Shown here piece by piece: positions 1 through 9,989 of a DNA stretch of 64,000 nucleotides (position 1 is the stretch's first letter; each line of letters begins with the position of its first letter). Source of the stretch: Helicoverpa zea (lineage: Eukaryota > Arthropoda > Insecta > Lepidoptera > Noctuidae); the NCBI RefSeq assembly GCF_022581195.2, contig NC_061473.1, positions 5,084,001-5,148,000 of the forward strand, in the 5' to 3' direction. The position numbers and the translations under genes are program-made. The notes under the pieces are model-generated. The model made no database searches. It worked only from the letters and a program-made list of their open reading frames with translations, and was not told where the DNA came from.

Positions 1-489
1 TCAGAGGGAATCAGCAAATCATCGAAGTTCTGTTTCGTCGTAACTATAGGCGACAAGTTATCGTAAATACTGAACGACGGATGACCTCTATGTGTAAAGG
101 ATGAGTAAAAATAATTCACAATCCTTTGCCTGACAATAGACAGAGGGTTATTTTTTTGCAAGTGCAAATTCTTGCCCAAGTACGATAGAATTTTAGGTGT
201 TACATTAGTATAATCGTCTGATATGAACTCCTTGCCCTTTATTTGTACTGCAGCAACTGATTTTGCAGCTGTGCTATATTTATAATTGGATAAAATCGTA
301 GAGAGAGTCCGGTTTGTTTTCAGAAGTAACTTGGTCATGATTCTCGTTTAATTCCAAGAGGATGAAACGAAACCTGTAGTAATTCACTTGGAGATTACAT
401 TCGCTACTAATACTTCTTCGGAGAACTTTATAAAAAAAAAACCTTTTTCCATGAAATGGATTTGAAATCACACTCAAAACAGCTGTCAC
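1..489 (-). CDS. FARS2: Mitochondrial phenylalanyl-tRNA synthetase, 5' part (partial)
   Basis: Charges mitochondrial tRNA-Phe in the matrix. The exon at 273-1 encodes a stretch close to the N-terminal catalytic region of animal FARS2: a segment NNPLSIVRQRIVNYFY, then the hallmark YDNLSPIVTTKQNFDDLLIP. It runs off the left edge, so most of the catalytic core and the anticodon-binding domain are missing here. Upstream, an open frame at about 489-365 (basic residues, FFFYKVLRRSISS) looks like a mitochondrial targeting peptide. Splicing from about 365 (TACAG|GTTTCG) to 273 (ATATAG|CACAGC) keeps frame and gives NYYSTAAKSV. The start is unresolved: this frame has no ATG before an upstream stop. One extra base in the 10-T run near 432-441 would bring an ATG at about 451 into frame, so either a sequence error or an upstream exon is possible. 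A transposon lies only 17 bp upstream. Product is secure; the first exon is tentative. Confidence 0.85.
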
Positions 490-947
490 TGATGTCAGTC
501 AACACCATAGATATAATATTACTAAACAAGATTGCGCACGCTCAAAATATATATTTACGAAAATGAACTCTATTCTAACGCTATAAGGTACTAAATTGGT
601 TGCATAATACACAGAGGCAAATCCGAGCCGAGAGGGATAGTTCGAACGGAGGCTGTTTGTCTCTTTCTAACACCTTGCCAGCATAAAAAAATGTTGTGAT
701 CAAAAGTTTTGTCTTCCCAAAAACAATTGAATCACTTATATTTTTATCTTATTTTAACAATTGTAAGTCAACAAATTAATAACAATCGCATTAATTTATT
801 CGTATTTATTATTAAAACATAAACAACATAAATTTTTATTTTGCTTTTTTTTATTTTCTAGCGGTAACCCTGAACATTCTTGGCGCGTAATCAGCATTTA
901 AAATTTTGTTTATATTTTTTTGTATTAAATCAATGTAAACTATTAAA

Positions 948-1241
948 ATGGTGAAAAAGTGTTGCGTTTCTACTTGCAAAAGTGAATCCTATGGTGGTTG
1001 CAATATATCGTTCCACAGGTTAGCTAATAATAACATTTTCGTAAACCAAACAACTAGGGTGCCCATGAATTCTTGTAACGAGTCAAAATATGGGTGATGG
1101 ATTTTAAAACTGTTGTACTATTGTTATAGCTTCCCAAAAAATGAAGAAAGGCGACATAAATGGCTAAGCAGTCTATTTATGAAGTATAAAATACAAAAAA
1201 AACAGTCTTCACTTCGAATCTTCCTGCTTTTATACTGCTAA
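948..1241 (+). pseudogene. THAP-domain fragment carried by the outer P-like copy
   Basis: An ATG at 948 opens MVKKCCVSTCKS, ending in ISFH before a GT donor at 1019. An acceptor before 1130 continues in frame as SFPKNEERRHKWLSS and reaches a stop at 1239-1241. This matches the start of a THAP zinc finger (C-x4-C, then the basic FPKNEERRHKWL stretch), the DNA-binding domain of P-type transposases. The distal Cys-x2-His pair is missing because the frame stops early, so the finger should not fold normally. Joined length is about 60 aa. Whether it is transcribed is unknown. Confidence 0.7.
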
Positions 1242-1447
1242 TTTCCGCTAATTATTAAAAGCCTGTATTAGTATCTTAAGGTCACAAACTGCGTAAGTTA
1301 AAACTTCAATACTAATCTGTGTTTAATAATCTTAGCAAATTTGGATTTGTCTCACATAGCTTAATCTCATAGTCACCCTATTAGAAAGGGACAGACAGCC
1401 TCCGTACTAACTGTTTCACTCGGCTCGTTTTTTGGGTTTATATGCGC

Positions 1448-2417
1448 CATAGATATAATATTACTAAACAAGATTGCGCACGCTCAAAATATATATTTAC
1501 GAAAATGAACTCTATTCTAACGCAATAAGGTACTAAATTGGTTGCATAATACACAGAGGCAAATCCGAGCCGAGAGGGATAGTTCGAACGGAGGCTGTTT
1601 GTCTCTTTCTAACACCTTGCCAGCATAAAAAAATGTTGTGATCAAAAGTTTTGTCTTCCCAAAAACAATTTAATCACTTATATTTTTATCTTATTTTAAC
1701 AATTGTAAGTCAACAAATTAATAACAATCGCATTAATTTATTCGTATTTATTATTAAAACATAAACAACATAAATTTTTATTTTGCTTTTTTTTATTTTC
1801 TAGCGGTAACCCTGAACATTCTTGGCGCGTAATCAGCATTTAAAATTTTGTTTATATTTTTTTGTATTAAATCAATTTAAACTATTAAAATGGTGAAAAA
1901 GTGTTGCGTTTCTACTTGCAAAAGTGAATCCTATGGTGGTTGCAATATATCGTTCCACAGGTTAGCTAATAATAACATTTTCGTAAACCAAACAACTAGG
2001 GTGCCCATGAATTCTTGTAACGAGTCAAAATATGGGTGATGGATTTTAAAACTGTTGTACTATTGTTATAGCTTCCCAAAAAATGAAGAAAGGCGACATA
2101 AATGGCTCAGCAGTCTATATATGAAGTAGAAATACAAAAAAAAACAGTCTTCACTTCGAATCTTCCTGCTTTTATACTGCTAATTTCCGCTAATTATTAA
2201 AAGCCTTTATTAGTATCTTAAGGTCACAAACTGTGTAAGTTAAAACTTCAATACTAATCTGTGTTTAATAATCTTAGCAAATTCGGATTTGTCTCACATA
2301 GCTTAATCTCATAGTCACCCTATTAGAAAGGGACAGACAGCCTCCGTACTAACTGTTTCACTCGGCTCGTTTTTTGGGTTTATATGCGCAGTCCTGTTTA
2401 CTAATATTATGTCTATG
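1448..2417 (+). mobile_element. Inner copy of the P-like element, inserted into the right end of the outer copy
   Basis: A second 970-bp copy, almost identical to the outer one. It begins CATAGATATAATATT and ends ATTATGTCTATG. It lies inside the outer copy's right terminal repeat and is flanked by its own 8-bp target duplication ATATGCGC (1440-1447 and 2418-2425). This explains why the left terminal repeat appears at 506 and 1448 while the right one appears twice in tandem (2382-2417 and 2418-2453). The few differences between copies suggest recent activity. Confidence 0.88.
1890..2129 (+). pseudogene. THAP-domain fragment carried by the inner P-like copy
   Basis: Same structure as the fragment in the outer copy: ATG at 1890, first exon to 1960, acceptor before 2072. 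This copy stops earlier, at a TAG at 2127-2129 just after LSSLYMK, so it encodes about 43 aa. The Cys-x2-His zinc ligands are again absent. Confidence 0.68.
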
Positions 2418-2461
2418 ATATGCGCAGTCCTGTTTACTAATATTATGTCTATGGTCAACAC

Positions 2462-3027
2462 ATGTCAACAAGCCTGACTTCTGACTTACATAATTTTGAC
2501 GAAAAATGAAGATTCGATTTAGTATTATTCTTCTACTGTCTTTGTATTCAATGTTGTATTCTAATGGAAAGCTGCTGTATAAGCTGAAGCATATCTTTAT
2601 CCATTGACATATATTATGTCTTTATCTGAACTCTAAAAGTAAATATGATTTTAAGTTACATTTGTAGTAATGTTTCATAAACTGACTGAAGTCTTTATTT
2701 AATAGAGTATTTACATTAAGTTTAAAAAGTTAAAATAAACTTATATACAATTTTCGTAAAATAGGTACCTATGGCGAATTCCAGCCAGCAAGTCCGAAAC
2801 AAGAACAAAAGTCATTAACTACCTATTAAGAACAAAAGTCTGCGGGTTTATGAACGGGTAATAAAGTGTCATAACCAAATGTCAATTTTATAACCTATAA
2901 AATAAATAAATGTAATCTTTCTTTGGTTACGTAGTTTGATAAACAATAATTTAATTATTTTTGACTTAAATAGATATTATTACAATACGTAGTCTCATTT
3001 CTAGATTATATTCTATCAAATTATACA
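2462..3027. other. Intergenic DNA between FARS2 and endoG
   Basis: AT-rich spacer with no convincing open frame. It precedes the endoG start codon, so the endoG 5' UTR and promoter should lie in its right part. I see no clear TATA box or initiator. Before the transposon inserted, the two divergent genes would have been under 600 bp apart, so a shared promoter region is plausible. Confidence 0.5.
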
Positions 3028-5973
3028 ATGTTTCGCAAGCGACTTTTGCATTTCGCTCAATTGAGTGCAATCGGTCTGACTGGATTTTACGTCGGTCAAA
3101 ATACAGATAAATTTCATAATTTTCTGTGGAATGATTCGATTATTGTAGACGGGAAACGCGTTAAGAGTATGCCAGGCCTTCCCGTCTTCGGTACTGTTTC
3201 AGCTGCTACCCCATTCACTGAAAGCAGCGGTGGAAAAGATCGGGTGAGACTTCTGCATATAGGATGTGCAAAAATTGTAGTTTTACTATCAAATACTGTT
3301 TTGTATCAGCCAAATGTAATCCATAATGCTTCCTAGTGAGATTATTTATAATAACTAAGGTAACAAATGACTCTTCATTTTAAAACTATTCAAATTTCAG
3401 GTGTCACAAATAATGAAATATGGTTTTCCAAGTTTAGACAATGTTCGTTCGTATGACGACTTCATTCTGTCTTACGACCGGCGCAACAGGGTGCCGAACT
3501 GGGTGTTCGAGCATATCACTCAGGAGCACATTGCTAAGAACGACCAGGTAGACCGGAGCAAGTGTGACTTCAAACCTGATGAGAGCATTCATCCATTCTT
3601 TAGGTAAGAAATTGTAGGGTACAGTCAACTTCAGGTCAGTGGTAATAGTTTTATAGGAAAATCGTACTTATTGCTATTGAGTTAAGGTGCATGACAGTTA
3701 CCACTAATGTGCAGTTTACTGTACCAATTGCAGTAGTAATGGTCTAACAATTTGAATTCTAAATTTAAATTGTGGTGAACATAATGCCTCAGAGACCAGT
3801 AAAAAAGTAAGTTTTGCTATTTAGACGCACTTATTCAAACTCTTTTGCTGTATACTAAAATCCAGGCTTGTAAACATTTACAATCTTATTCCGGGAACTC
3901 AGTCTAATTAGCTAGCTCAACCACTAACTACAATTTCTAAAATCTTTTTTACATCCACTTGAAATGAATTCCAGGTCACAAAACACAGACTACAAGGGTT
4001 CAGGGTTTGACCGTGGACACATGGCCGCTGCGGGTAACCACCGCCTCTGTCAGAAGCATGTTGATCAGACATTCTTCCTAACCAATATGGCTCCTCAGGT
4101 ATCAGTGCAAAACTTATATTAAGGCCTTTGCAAGCTCTTATGAAATGTCACACTAGTTGCATGGTTCCAAAAGTTGGTCTCATGTAGATGAGCCGGCAAG
4201 AAATTCCATGATTTGATCAGATATCTAATATCTATTTAAGTTTTTTTTAATTAGTGGGGATGCAAAACTACTCAGTGGTTGCAGATCAAAGGAAAATATT
4301 ATCTGTGGTAGCTGTTGATTTAAAATTGGTATCTCTTTAATTTGAGCTGTTCAGGAGAGCTAGAACTATCATTGAATTATTTATCAACATCAGACTTTTT
4401 ATCATTCCGATGCTGGGCAAATAGATACACATTTAGTTATTTCCAAGATATGTATGTAAAATGTACAAAGGCAAGCTTAACCCAGAGTTGGGTTCTCTTA
4501 CAGCAACCCTTGAGAGAGATTGAGAGATTTGATAGCTTATGAATTAAAATAGCACAACAAAATGTAATAATGTATAATTTCTGTGCAGGTAGGCGAGGGC
4601 TTCAACCGACACGCATGGAATACTCTAGAGAAGCATGTGCGGAAACTGACTAGGGTTTATACTAATGTATACTGCTGTACTGGCCCACTCTACTTGCCTA
4701 GGTAACTTATATTATACTAGCCAGATTTCTTGATTAAACATTTTTTTAATCTGCCCTCTTGAACCATGTCATGCACTTGTAAATTAAACTTTTCTATGAA
4801 GCTCAATGTGAAAATCAGTTTAGCAATTTTTTTTGGTTAATCAATCTATATACTTTCATAAAGTATTTATTTACAATAACATAATTGCTGTGGTTTGACA
4901 ATTGGTGTCAGTTTTTTTTTGTGTTTAACTACAGTAGTAATTGGTACAGTAATTCACAAAAAAAAACTTTCCATTTAAATAAAACTACTTTTACGGATTT
5001 TATCGCGGTTATACATATAATGTTATTTAATCGACGTTTCGGATCGTTTACAGCATCCATCCAGACTGATTGCATTTTTATATTCTTGATATCAAACTTT
5101 AACTTTATTTTAATATTAATAAGTACCTATACATAAATATATTCTCTTCCATTATTTTCAGGCGAGAATCTGACGGTAAATCGTACGTTCGCTACCAAGT
5201 GATTGGCGCAAACACGGTGGCCGTGCCGACTCACTTCTATAAAGTCGTGGTGGGCGAGGCCAAGGATGGGTCGTTAGACATGGAGGCCTATGTCATGCCC
5301 AACCAGAAGATACCTGATGAGACGCCCGTGTCTGCCTTTATGGTATGTTTACGTCATGTTTTTTTGGGCTGCGGGATTGTTTGAAAGGTCATCCCGGCCC
5401 TGTTACATAAAGGGCTCAAGAAGGAACATGATGGGTTTTAGTCAGTGACCACCTTATTATAAAACGTGGTTTAAAAAAAGTACCAGCTTTAAACCACCGT
5501 CCCGAAGTCCCGAACAAAATCAGTGGACTTCTTAAAACCACGTTTTATAATAAGGTGGCTCTGGTTTGTGTGTGATGTTATATTTAACCGGTTTTGTCTG
5601 AATCTTCAGTGTAATTATAGGCTATACACATTTTGTCCAGCTAAGCGAAAAACAATTAATTTATTATTCTTTATACTTTATTTCATCTGGCTCTCGTTAC
5701 ACACCCATTTTTATATTAGTATGGATTGGAAGCGCAGTCATTACCTATTTGTAAGTCTAGCTAATCAAAACCAGTCAATACTCGGTAGAATCCTTTTCTG
5801 AATAAAAAATATATAGGAAGCATTAGAAAACGCTGCATTCAGGCAGGTTTGCTCAATTTATTTTTATATTGATACAGGTACCACCAGAATCAATAGAAAA
5901 AGCAGCAGGTTTACTGTTCTTCGACAAAATACACAGAAGTAAACTCAACAGAATAAATGGAAAGAAAGTGTAA
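3028..5973 (+). CDS. EndoG: Endonuclease G, mitochondrial
   Basis: Mg-dependent DNA/RNA non-specific nuclease of the mitochondrial intermembrane space, able to move to the nucleus in cell death. Six exons join in phase: 3028-3243, 3401-3603, 3975-4098, 4589-4701, 5162-5342, 5878-5973, giving 310 aa, the usual family size. Residues 1-45 form a basic, hydrophobic mitochondrial leader (MFRKRLLHFAQLSAIGLTGF). The core begins at MKYGFPSLDNV. The DRGH signature is at about residues 152-155, with the catalytic His at 155 and GNHR following. The metal-binding Asn lies in HAWNTLEKH (about 192). All introns have GT-AG ends and no stop interrupts the joined frame, so the gene looks functional. It is divergent from FARS2. 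Confidence 0.96.
4340..4545 (+). repeat. Interspersed repeat fragment in endoG intron 3
   Basis: The stretch around 4455-4530 (CAAGCTTAACCCAGAGTTGG followed by GTTCTCTTACAGCAACC) recurs in inverted orientation at about 37820-37905 in an RNF123 intron. Both are probably remnants of one lepidopteran retroelement. Family not identified. Confidence 0.5.
5385..5455 (-). repeat. SINE-like fragment in endoG intron 5
   Basis: Contains CCCTTTATGTAACAGGG and ACTAAAACCCATCATGTTCC on the minus strand. The same words occur in a longer copy at about 25230-25375 in a collagen intron. Low-copy truncated retroposon; family uncertain. Confidence 0.5.
5449..5562. repeat. Fold-back inverted repeat in endoG intron 5
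   Basis: CCACCTTATTATAAAACGTGG at 5450 onward is matched by its reverse complement near 5541-5561, with about 70 bp between. This makes a strong hairpin of roughly 27 bp per arm. It may be a small fold-back element or the eroded ends of a MITE. Confidence 0.6.
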
Positions 5974-6939
5974 AACAATTGAGCTATATAGAATGTTAGC
6001 TAATAGGCATGATGACAAATTTTTAAATTCCTTTGTATGATGTAGGTATACGTCTATTTTATATGAAAAATTATTAATTTTAAGAAAATGCGAAGATTTT
6101 TTATCAAATAATTGCATTTTTCTCTGTCCACTTTGAATCCGGCGCGAAAACGCTTGTCAGTGTCATGGTGTCACTTGTGACGTCACGACTGAAATTACAA
6201 GACGCAAGTAAGCAACGCTCGTGCAATAATTAAGTTTTTTGTGTTATTAAATATGAATTCGAAAGGGCATAGGTGTTGTGGGGTCACTGGGGGACCAAGT
6301 AAGAACACATCCAAAACAACTCCTGATAAGTTATTTGTGTACGTTCCTCACAATACCTACAAAAATACGAAACAAGTGGCTTAAACTTGCAAGGCGAGAT
6401 TCAAAAGCAATATTGCCCAGGGTACAACTTTATTTTTGTGAAGATCACTTTGATGTAAGTTATTAATTACGTAGTTCTCTAGATTCTAGCATAGTTTATA
6501 ATGTAAATAACTATTTCGAGGTTAGGTTTCATCTCTCATTGTTTTTTAATTAAACTAGTATACTTACATGGAAGTTTTAACATTTCTAAATTCAGCTGAA
6601 CAAAAATCTTTATTTGATGCCAAAAACTTTCCCAGCATTATGATATCAATTCTAGGCAAATTAGCGCTGTTTGCATTGCTAAATCCGGGCTCCATAACTC
6701 GTGTTATAAACAACTAATTAATTAAAAACAAAGATCGCAGTGGAAGTTCACAATAACGAAATGTGACGTTCGCGCGCTTTCGCGCGAGTTGTTTTGAGAA
6801 ATGACGTCACGAGCTCTGATTGGTGTTCAAGATATCATGGCGGATTGCCTTATTTCGTAATTTTATTTTATAAAAATACATATTAATCACATTATTAATA
6901 AAGAAAACAATGCGCGTTTTATATTCCAAGCTTCAAGTT
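5974..6939. other. endoG 3' flank and spacer with a decayed THAP exon
   Basis: Holds the endoG 3' UTR, the THAP pseudogene exon at 6253-6454, and an AT-rich stretch. Two motifs with TGACGTCAC stand at 6178 and 6802; they are palindromic CRE-like words, and whether they matter is unknown. No intact gene seen. Confidence 0.4.
6253..6454 (+). pseudogene. Decayed THAP-domain exon
   Basis: Starts MNSKGHRCCGV and ends IRNKWLKLARRDSKAIL, then YFCEDHFD at a GTAAGT donor. That is the layout of the first exon of a lepidopteran THAP zinc-finger family (SKGHRCC at the start, Cys-x2-His at the end). Two defects: the frame shifts by one base between VPHN and the NKWLKL block (near 6350-6362), and the second Cys of the finger reads as Gly. 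No following exon was recognised. This family differs from the MVKKCC type in the nearby P-like element. Confidence 0.65.
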
Positions 6940-6947
6940 TAATTTAA

Positions 6948-7247
6948 TAGCAGCGTTTTACCTGAAATAAAACGCATATTAAATACTTACCTTATTTGAA
7001 GCTTACTAGTTTGAGATAGGCACCTACGTGTTTTCCGCTTTTATCTCCGTCCTTTTCTACCCCATATCTTGCATCTCTCTCGCACACCGACCAGTTTCAC
7101 TCCCCACCAGGCAGGAGGCGACGAGTGTTCTCGGCGGCCACAGTTCGTCATTGAGTCGAAAACACCAGGCAGAAATTAAAATGTAAGCTTCAAATAAGGT
7201 AAGTATTTAATATGCGTTTTATTTCAGGTAAAACGCTGCTATTAAAT
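6948..7247. repeat. Palindrome around the DIRS 3' end (probable internal complementary region)
   Basis: 6948-7012 (contains ATAGCAGCGTTTTACC and TTAAATACTTACC) is reverse-complemented at 7184-7247 (GGTAAGTATTTAA, GGTAAAACGCTGCTAT), with about 170 bp of terminal repeat between. In DIRS elements an internal complementary region copies both element ends; this fits, although the arms look long and may include a duplicated piece. Confidence 0.65.
7000..7160. repeat. DIRS inverted terminal repeat, 3' side of the element
   Basis: Runs from TTGAAGCTTACTAGTTTGAG through CTCCCCACCAGGCAGGAGG to ACAGTTCGTCATTG. The same sequence appears reverse-complemented at 12050-12220, so the two ends of the element are inverted relative to each other. 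The match looks near-perfect along its length, suggesting the arms were homogenised or are younger than the coding decay implies. Confidence 0.85.
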
Positions 7248-7424
7248 TCTTGACCGTTATTTGAAGCTTACTAGTTTGAGACGTGTTTGTTATCGCCTGG
7301 TGGAAGTGGACGCCAATGTGAGCAAAAGCACAATGAAATTGTGTATGTAAATAGGTACTTAGGTACACGAGTAATCACATGTAAGTATGTGTATTGCGTC
7401 CTGGAATACTAATGTAATCAAAGT

Positions 7425-7502
7425 TAACTGGTACTGGTACTCAGCTACATCCTGTTAGACTGGAAGCCGACCCCAACATAGTTGGGAAATGGGCTCGAAG
7501 GA
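7425..7502 (+). mobile_element. SINE fragment (GAT-tailed noctuid family)
   Basis: Contains GGTACTCAGCTACATCCTG and AACATAGTTGGGAAATGGGC, the 3' end of the SINE found in fuller copies at 19925-20290 and 22895-23185. Here it is 5'-truncated and lies in the 3' tail of the DIRS element, so it inserted after the DIRS element arrived. Confidence 0.75.
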
Positions 7503-7669
7503 TGAGTAATAAAAATTAAAAGAGAGATGCAAGAACAAAAGCAAAATTGATTTCATTTTCTAATAGTAATTAACAAAAACATTGCGATACTTCTTAATAA
7601 CAATAGTAACAAAAATATAGACATTAATCAGCTGGATTAATTAAATAATCGAGATAACTTGCTACTTCT

Positions 7670-8480
7670 ATTTAGTGGGTATCTTTCCCTTCTGTAAAAA
7701 TGGGCAAATGTATTGCCTGATCGCCAATTACCCTTTGCTAATATATCGTCCAAAAGTATATTGTCAACACAGATTTTGACGCTACCGCCGAGTGGAAGCT
7801 TCCTGGGGTTGTAGTTATTCCTGCCTCTTTTAACAATGTCTTAATCCACCCGCATCATCGTTCGGGTGCCTGCCTTTGGTTGGCCTCTAACGGATATAAA
7901 TAAATTTACGGAATTAGCCGATGTCCGTCTATCTTCTAACAAGGCTTTAGTCTTTCTGACCCAATACACTGGACTTAGATTTATATTTTCCTGATTATCC
8001 ATCAAACAACAACCCGACTGCCTATGACTAGAACTGTCGGTCTTAGAGCCAAAGACTGGCCATAAGATTAAATTATCTTTGTTGTTTTTGAAATGTTCTG
8101 GGTCTATTGCAAGCAAGGAAAGATCATGGACTCGCCTTTCCGAAACAAGCTAGCAAAAGAAAGAGCAGCAGTGTGCCTGGAAGTTGCAAATGGATTATTC
8201 TCGTCTACGTTTACTGCACTTAAGTAGGTTACCAATTGGTCATTATTCCAGATGGACGGCTTCCCGGGGAACAGGTTTGCTCAGCGCTATTGATTTTAAA
8301 TTGTGTCCGACTAGAACGTGTGAACCTAGCTCTCCAGTGGTTTCTGCATTGCATAGTGTAGCTATAACTGACTTGTGTAATAAAATAGTATTGTATGTTA
8401 GTTTATTTACTATGTGTAAGTCTGCTAAAAATTGGGTAAGTATAGGTCCAAATAGGGATTCAAGGATTCATAGGATCCAA
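7670..8480 (-). pseudogene. DIRS tyrosine recombinase (broken)
   Basis: Site-specific recombinase used by DIRS elements for integration. At 8116-7841 the minus strand reads VFGSKTDSSSHRQSGCC, VYWVRKTKALLEDRR and NSVNLFISVRGQPKAGTRT, followed by WIKTLLKEAGI. After a frameshift near 7750 the last block reads LAKGNWRSGNTFAHFYRRE, which carries the catalytic Tyr neighbourhood. The more N-terminal part is recognisable up to about 8480 but has several in-frame stops. At least three lesions mean it cannot make an active enzyme. Confidence 0.75.
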
Positions 8481-8740
8481 TTTCATACTTTTCGCCCCAA
8501 TTTAACCATCGACTCCAAGCTGATTGATAAGTGTTGCGTGTGGATTGAAGAAGACTTCAGTCGGAGAGACTCCTTGTGCCTCCCCCCCCCCCATTTCCCT
8601 GACCTTGGCAGGGGGTATCCCCGTTGCTGTGTCTATCGGTTTCTGCTCGAGGTTCATCAGTGTGTAGGGTACTGCTAATGATCGGGACTTCAAATCTGCT
8701 CGCCAAAATACCTGGTGCCACCGAAGGAACTACTATGAGA

Positions 8741-9480
8741 TTAACTCCCGTTCCTGAATTGAGATGACTGAGGACCTACGGTATAAGGTAAGGTGGCGGT
8801 AATACCCATGCTAGCGGGTAAGTCAAAACTTGAGAAAAAGGTATCGTGGAACCCCGCTTTCGGGTCCTTCAGATCTAGGGGCACGTAGTACACAACTATG
8901 TGTCCCTGGGCTCGCTTCGAGGCAAGTAGGTCCACTGCTGATACAAGATGCCACTCCGGTGGAGGTTTGTGTCGGGAGAGATGGTCTGCCTGACTGTTGA
9001 ATAGGGCTGGTATATGATTCACGACGTGATAGATTTGATACAGCTCAAGATAACTGAATACTCTGTACGTCAAGTTCGGTAGGCTCCTTGATCGGGTGCC
9101 ACCTTGATTTCTTAGATATGACACCACAGTCCCATTTTTGCATTGAAAAATGGCTGTTGATCTCTTTAGCAACTTGCCGTGATTTTCCAGTTAATACTGC
9201 AAGCATCTCTTTCAGATCACAGTGAAAGCCTTTTTCTCTCTCGTTCCATGAACCCATTACGGGAGTTCCGTTCAGTTGTGCCCCCATCCTACATCGGAGG
9301 CGTCCGTGGTTATAAGGTGACAGGGAAGTGGCGAATGAATATCCAAGGTTTGGTGGCAGCTGACCAGCCACCACTTTAGATCTGCTAAGGCATCTGCTGG
9401 TAGGTTCAACATTGCTATACTCCATTCACCGAGCCGTGAGCCCACAATGTAACCAAAGAATGACACTTTTTCAAAATGGT
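8741..9480 (-). pseudogene. DIRS RNase H (broken)
   Basis: Minus-strand blocks in order: FFGYIVGSRLGEWSIAML, then PCHLITTDASDVGWG (the TTDAS catalytic block), then GSWNEREKGFHCDLKEMLAV (catalytic Glu block), CKNGTVVSYLRNQGGTRS, and HIPALFNSQADHLSRHKP with EWHL. These are the usual RNase H motifs of DIRS pol. They lie in three different frames, so at least two frameshifts separate them. An AT-rich stretch without homology (9481-9890) separates this region from the RT. Confidence 0.75.
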
Positions 9481-9989
9481 GGGTATAACCCGACCGATGA
9501 CAAAAACGTCACATTTTTATGTAAAATGTTCTTAGTATCGTGGTCTTCAATTAAGTAGGGTTCTATGTATGACAGTCAAGACTTCTAGGTTCATTTTACA
9601 TGTAAACGATTTATAAGAAAATAATTTACGGCCTTTATTATACATATTTGATTTCAAATAAGTTTGAAAAGATTGCATAAGTTCCACAGACATCGTTCTA
9701 AAATATCATTTCTAATGTTGTCAGTATATTACTTTCGTAGTTATTTTTATAAAATATGATCATTACTTCAATCGTGACTTATAAGAACCCTTTTTATGGT
9801 TTGTTCACCGTTTGGCTCACGGTTCCATGAATAGGGTAGGTATAGATTGCTGTTCAACACTGCATTGAGGAAAGTGAGGAGAGCCCGGTAATGCAGTCTG
9901 CCGTATGGAACAACGAAAACTTGCGAAGTTTAAAAGTCCTATCAAGCTATGCAGGTCTTCTAAGTTTGTCGTGCTGTTTGTCACGTAGT

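Larger units (their letters stand above)
506..2453 (+). mobile_element. Outer P-superfamily-like non-autonomous element, interrupted by a second copy of itself
   Basis: The outer copy is 506-1447 plus 2426-2453, 970 bp once the inserted copy is removed. Its ends are inverted repeats of about 33 bp: left CATAGATATAATATTACT; right, read on the other strand, CATAGACATAATATTAGT. It is flanked by an 8-bp direct repeat GTCAACAC (498-505 and 2454-2461). Eight-bp target duplications, CAT-beginning inverted repeats and an internal THAP-coding fragment fit the P superfamily; hAT also makes 8-bp duplications but lacks THAP. No transposase catalytic domain is visible, so the element is non-autonomous. 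It sits between the divergent FARS2 and endoG genes, 17 bp from the FARS2 open frame. Confidence 0.85.

Noticed and set aside
504..2390. Simple tandem segmental duplication of about 943 bp
   Set aside because: The 8-bp target duplications at both the outer and the inner boundaries explain the pattern better as nested transposition.
8184..8678. A 164-codon plus-strand open frame
   Set aside because: No homology, begins at a weak context, and lies opposite the DIRS recombinase region that has recognisable blocks on the minus strand. Treated as a mirror frame.
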